Origin: JASEGV01 sp947085405
GTDB taxonomy: Bacteria; Bacteroidota; Ignavibacteria; UBA10030; BY39
Length of the DNA stretch: 64,000 nucleotides
Direction of reading: 5' to 3'
Assembly: GCA_947085405.1 (NCBI GenBank)
Contig: CAMTWO010000017.1
Coordinates: 1 to 64,000 of the forward strand
The translations under genes were made by a program, and so were the position numbers. Under the pieces are notes generated by a model. That model made no database searches and was not told where the DNA came from. It worked only from the letters and a program-made list of their open reading frames with translations. Below, in pieces: positions 62,406 through 64,000 of the stretch. Each line of letters opens with the position of its first letter. Position 1 is the first letter of the stretch.

Positions 62406-64000
62406 TTACGCTTTCATTCTCTCGCCTAATTCTTCGACTGTAAATATCCAACCCACAATTTTACCCGGTTGTATATCTTTAAAGTTTTTCCAGTATTCTT
62501 TTGTGCGCATAAAGCGTGAACTTGTATCGCCGTTTGGAATTCGGTCCATTTCATGAAACACACGATTAAAGCGGTTCTTCCATCTTTGCATATTCGAAAC
62601 ACGCAAATCAACCCAGCCATCGTGCGACCATAAATCGATTTTTGTTTGGTTAATAGGAAGTTCCCCTTCACCTTTGTAAGGTGGAATTTTAATATCATCT
62701 CCGCGTAATAAAGTTTTTCCATCGGGGAGAAGTATCGGAATTCCGATTGATATAATCTGAGAACGGAGTTGAGTATTCTTCGAAATTATTTCATTTAATT
62801 TTTTGGAAAGTACTTTAGCATCAGTTTTTGTTACAGTAATCATATCTTTAAAACCTAATTTCAACAGATACGATTCATACAATAACTTTGATAAGCGGGG
62901 AGGACCCAACATTTCGAATGCAATGCTATCCACGTTGTGATTTTTCTCGAGACTTTCCATTTTTTTGAGAGCGGCTTCGAGTAAAACACCTGCACGAAAA
63001 GTAGGTTCAAGCGTTGCATGGTCGAGTGCGTTGATGATATCGTGTCCTGTATTTCCCCCCACAATCTCGTAAACTACTGAGTCGGCAATTTCTTCGGGAG
63101 TTACATACTCCATCTGTCCGGGCATTGAGATTGCCTCGAACTCGCCCTTCGAGAAAATGCCATTCTCACCGGTATCAATAAAAACAGATTTCAAAGTTTT
63201 TCCTGAAGGTTTCCCGAATTGCTGCAGCTTTAAAGTAAGTTTTCCATCTAACTTATAGCCATTTTCAGGGGGACAATCGTAAAGTTGAACTGCTTTACCC
63301 CGTTTTTTAATTTCGCCGTAAGCAATTTTTTTCCAAGCGATAGCTGCTGTCGGTTTTATCTCTTTTATAATCGGACCATCGGGGGTTCGCCCCATCACGA
63401 AGAGCAACATAGTATGTGCACCTGCTACTGAAGATTTTGAAAGTAAAACCCGCGACGGCTTTTCTTCGCTGTGTGTGTATGGGATATTCAAGCCCATCCC
63501 ACCGGTTCCACTCGTTCCAATCTTCAAATAAATTTTTGTGTTTGCCGCCATCATCGAACGATACATTACTTGCACATGGCGGACAAGTTGAGGAACATAC
63601 AATGTGCATATCAAACGTTCTGTTATTTCAAATAAATTATTTTTCTTATTCGCCTTTGCCGCTTTTAATTCGTTGATGACATTGAGCGAACTTTGGAAAA
63701 TATTTTGATACGCAATTGCCGTTGCCGAATTAACACAATCGATTACGACTTCAGGTTTGTATTTCATAAGTAGTTTATATACGGCGGTTACTTTTAACGC
63801 ACTTTCAGTTAATTCATCAACGATATCGTGCATGAAGATTTCTCGCTTCTTTTCGTCGGCAAGAATTTCTTCACGCGGTATGTCTTTAAATTCATCGCGT
63901 ACAAAAATATTTCCCCACCAAGGAATAAAAAAATCTTTCTCCACATTTGGATATTCCTTACGAAGGTTCTCTACTGCATCGAGAGCTTCTTCCTTCAGCA
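62406..64000 (-). CDS. SDR-like protein of unknown function, 5' end outside window
   Basis: The frame stays open to the right edge of the window. A GTG at 63944 is the first possible start seen, but in-frame residues LKEEALDAVENLRKEYPNVEKD continue upstream, so the true start is beyond base 64000. The visible 531 residues include KPEVVIDCVNSATAIAYQNIF and KIGTSGTGGMGLNIPYTHSE, in the style of short-chain dehydrogenase/epimerase folds, with the Rossmann start probably missing. The C-terminal segments (HDGWVDLRVSNMQRWKNRF, RFMRTKEYWKNFKDIQPGKIVG) are not familiar. A large uncharacterised protein. Confidence 0.6.
   Translation of the reverse strand, partial: LKEEALDAVENLRKEYPNVEKDFFIPWWGNIFVRDEFKDIPREEILADEKKREIFMHDIVDELTESALKVTAVYKLLMKYKPEVVIDCVNSATAIAYQNIFQSSLNVINELKAAKANKKNNLFEITERLICTLYVPQLVRHVQVMYRSMMAANTKIYLKIGTSGTGGMGLNIPYTHSEEKPSRVLLSKSSVAGAHTMLLFVMGRTPDGPIIKEIKPTAAIAWKKIAYGEIKKRGKAVQLYDCPPENGYKLDGKLTLKLQQFGKPSGKTLKSVFIDTGENGIFSKGEFEAISMPGQMEYVTPEEIADSVVYEIVGGNTGHDIINALDHATLEPTFRAGVLLEAALKKMESLEKNHNVDSIAFEMLGPPRLSKLLYESYLLKLGFKDMITVTKTDAKVLSKKLNEIISKNTQLRSQIISIGIPILLPDGKTLLRGDDIKIPPYKGEGELPINQTKIDLWSHDGWVDLRVSNMQRWKNRFNRVFHEMDRIPNGDTSSRFMRTKEYWKNFKDIQPGKIVGWIFTVEELGERMKA

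Overview
The window looks like chromosome from an uncultured, AT-rich member of the Ignavibacteriota/Bacteroidota (Chlorobi-group) lineage. The evidence is several large secreted proteins ending in type IX secretion sorting domains of the NYPNPFNPSTTIRYD type, a PorD (DUF4835) homologue, a PorV/PorQ-type barrel, a TonB receptor with a carboxypeptidase-like N-terminal domain, and many short palindromic extragenic repeats. This placement is inferred from protein style; no rRNA or tRNA gene was seen.

Layout. 1-3.5 kb is an accessory edge. The right end of an IS200/IS605 element has cut off the 3' end of an OLD-family ATPase gene, and this gene and two small genes are separated by attC-like inverted-repeat sites. 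3.8-5.6 kb holds a DUF6125 protein and two SAM methyltransferases. 5.7-11.9 kb (minus strand) is an envelope cluster: TonB receptor, ABC ATPase, FtsX-type permease, LolA-like protein and an outer-membrane barrel. A possible sigma-54 promoter at 12.16 kb precedes a plus-strand run. That run starts with small secreted proteins, a DUF4405 membrane cytochrome-like protein and an OB-fold-like protein. It continues with a probable synthase-dependent exopolysaccharide operon (14.4-25.2 kb): barrel, giant deacetylase/glycosidase-like protein, GT2 synthase, second barrel and a T9SS-exported double beta-propeller.

25.2-34.3 kb carries nikR with a perfect operator-like palindrome, a Cyc2-like heme-porin with a five-heme cytochrome, an Nramp transporter, a toxin-antitoxin pair, uvrB and comF. 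34.5-45.7 kb contains a T9SS subtilase, a MarR/YceI/phosphoesterase set, YbaK, an alkyltransferase-like protein and further T9SS cargo and lipoproteins, with a fold-back element at 43.1 kb. 45.8-51.6 kb is core metabolism: a plsY-like gene, a split transketolase interrupted by a TumE-type toxin-antitoxin pair, an HtrA protease and purB.

51.9-57.7 kb contains two genes expected to act in succession on lysine, an aldehyde dehydrogenase and lysine 6-aminotransferase. About 2.6 kb of accessory cargo between them is bounded by three copies of the last 42 bp of the dehydrogenase gene. This is the most unusual arrangement in the window. 58-64 kb has a hicBA pair whose toxin lacks the usual histidine, T9SS genes (porD and a porV-like gene), another barrel, and a partial gene running off the right edge.
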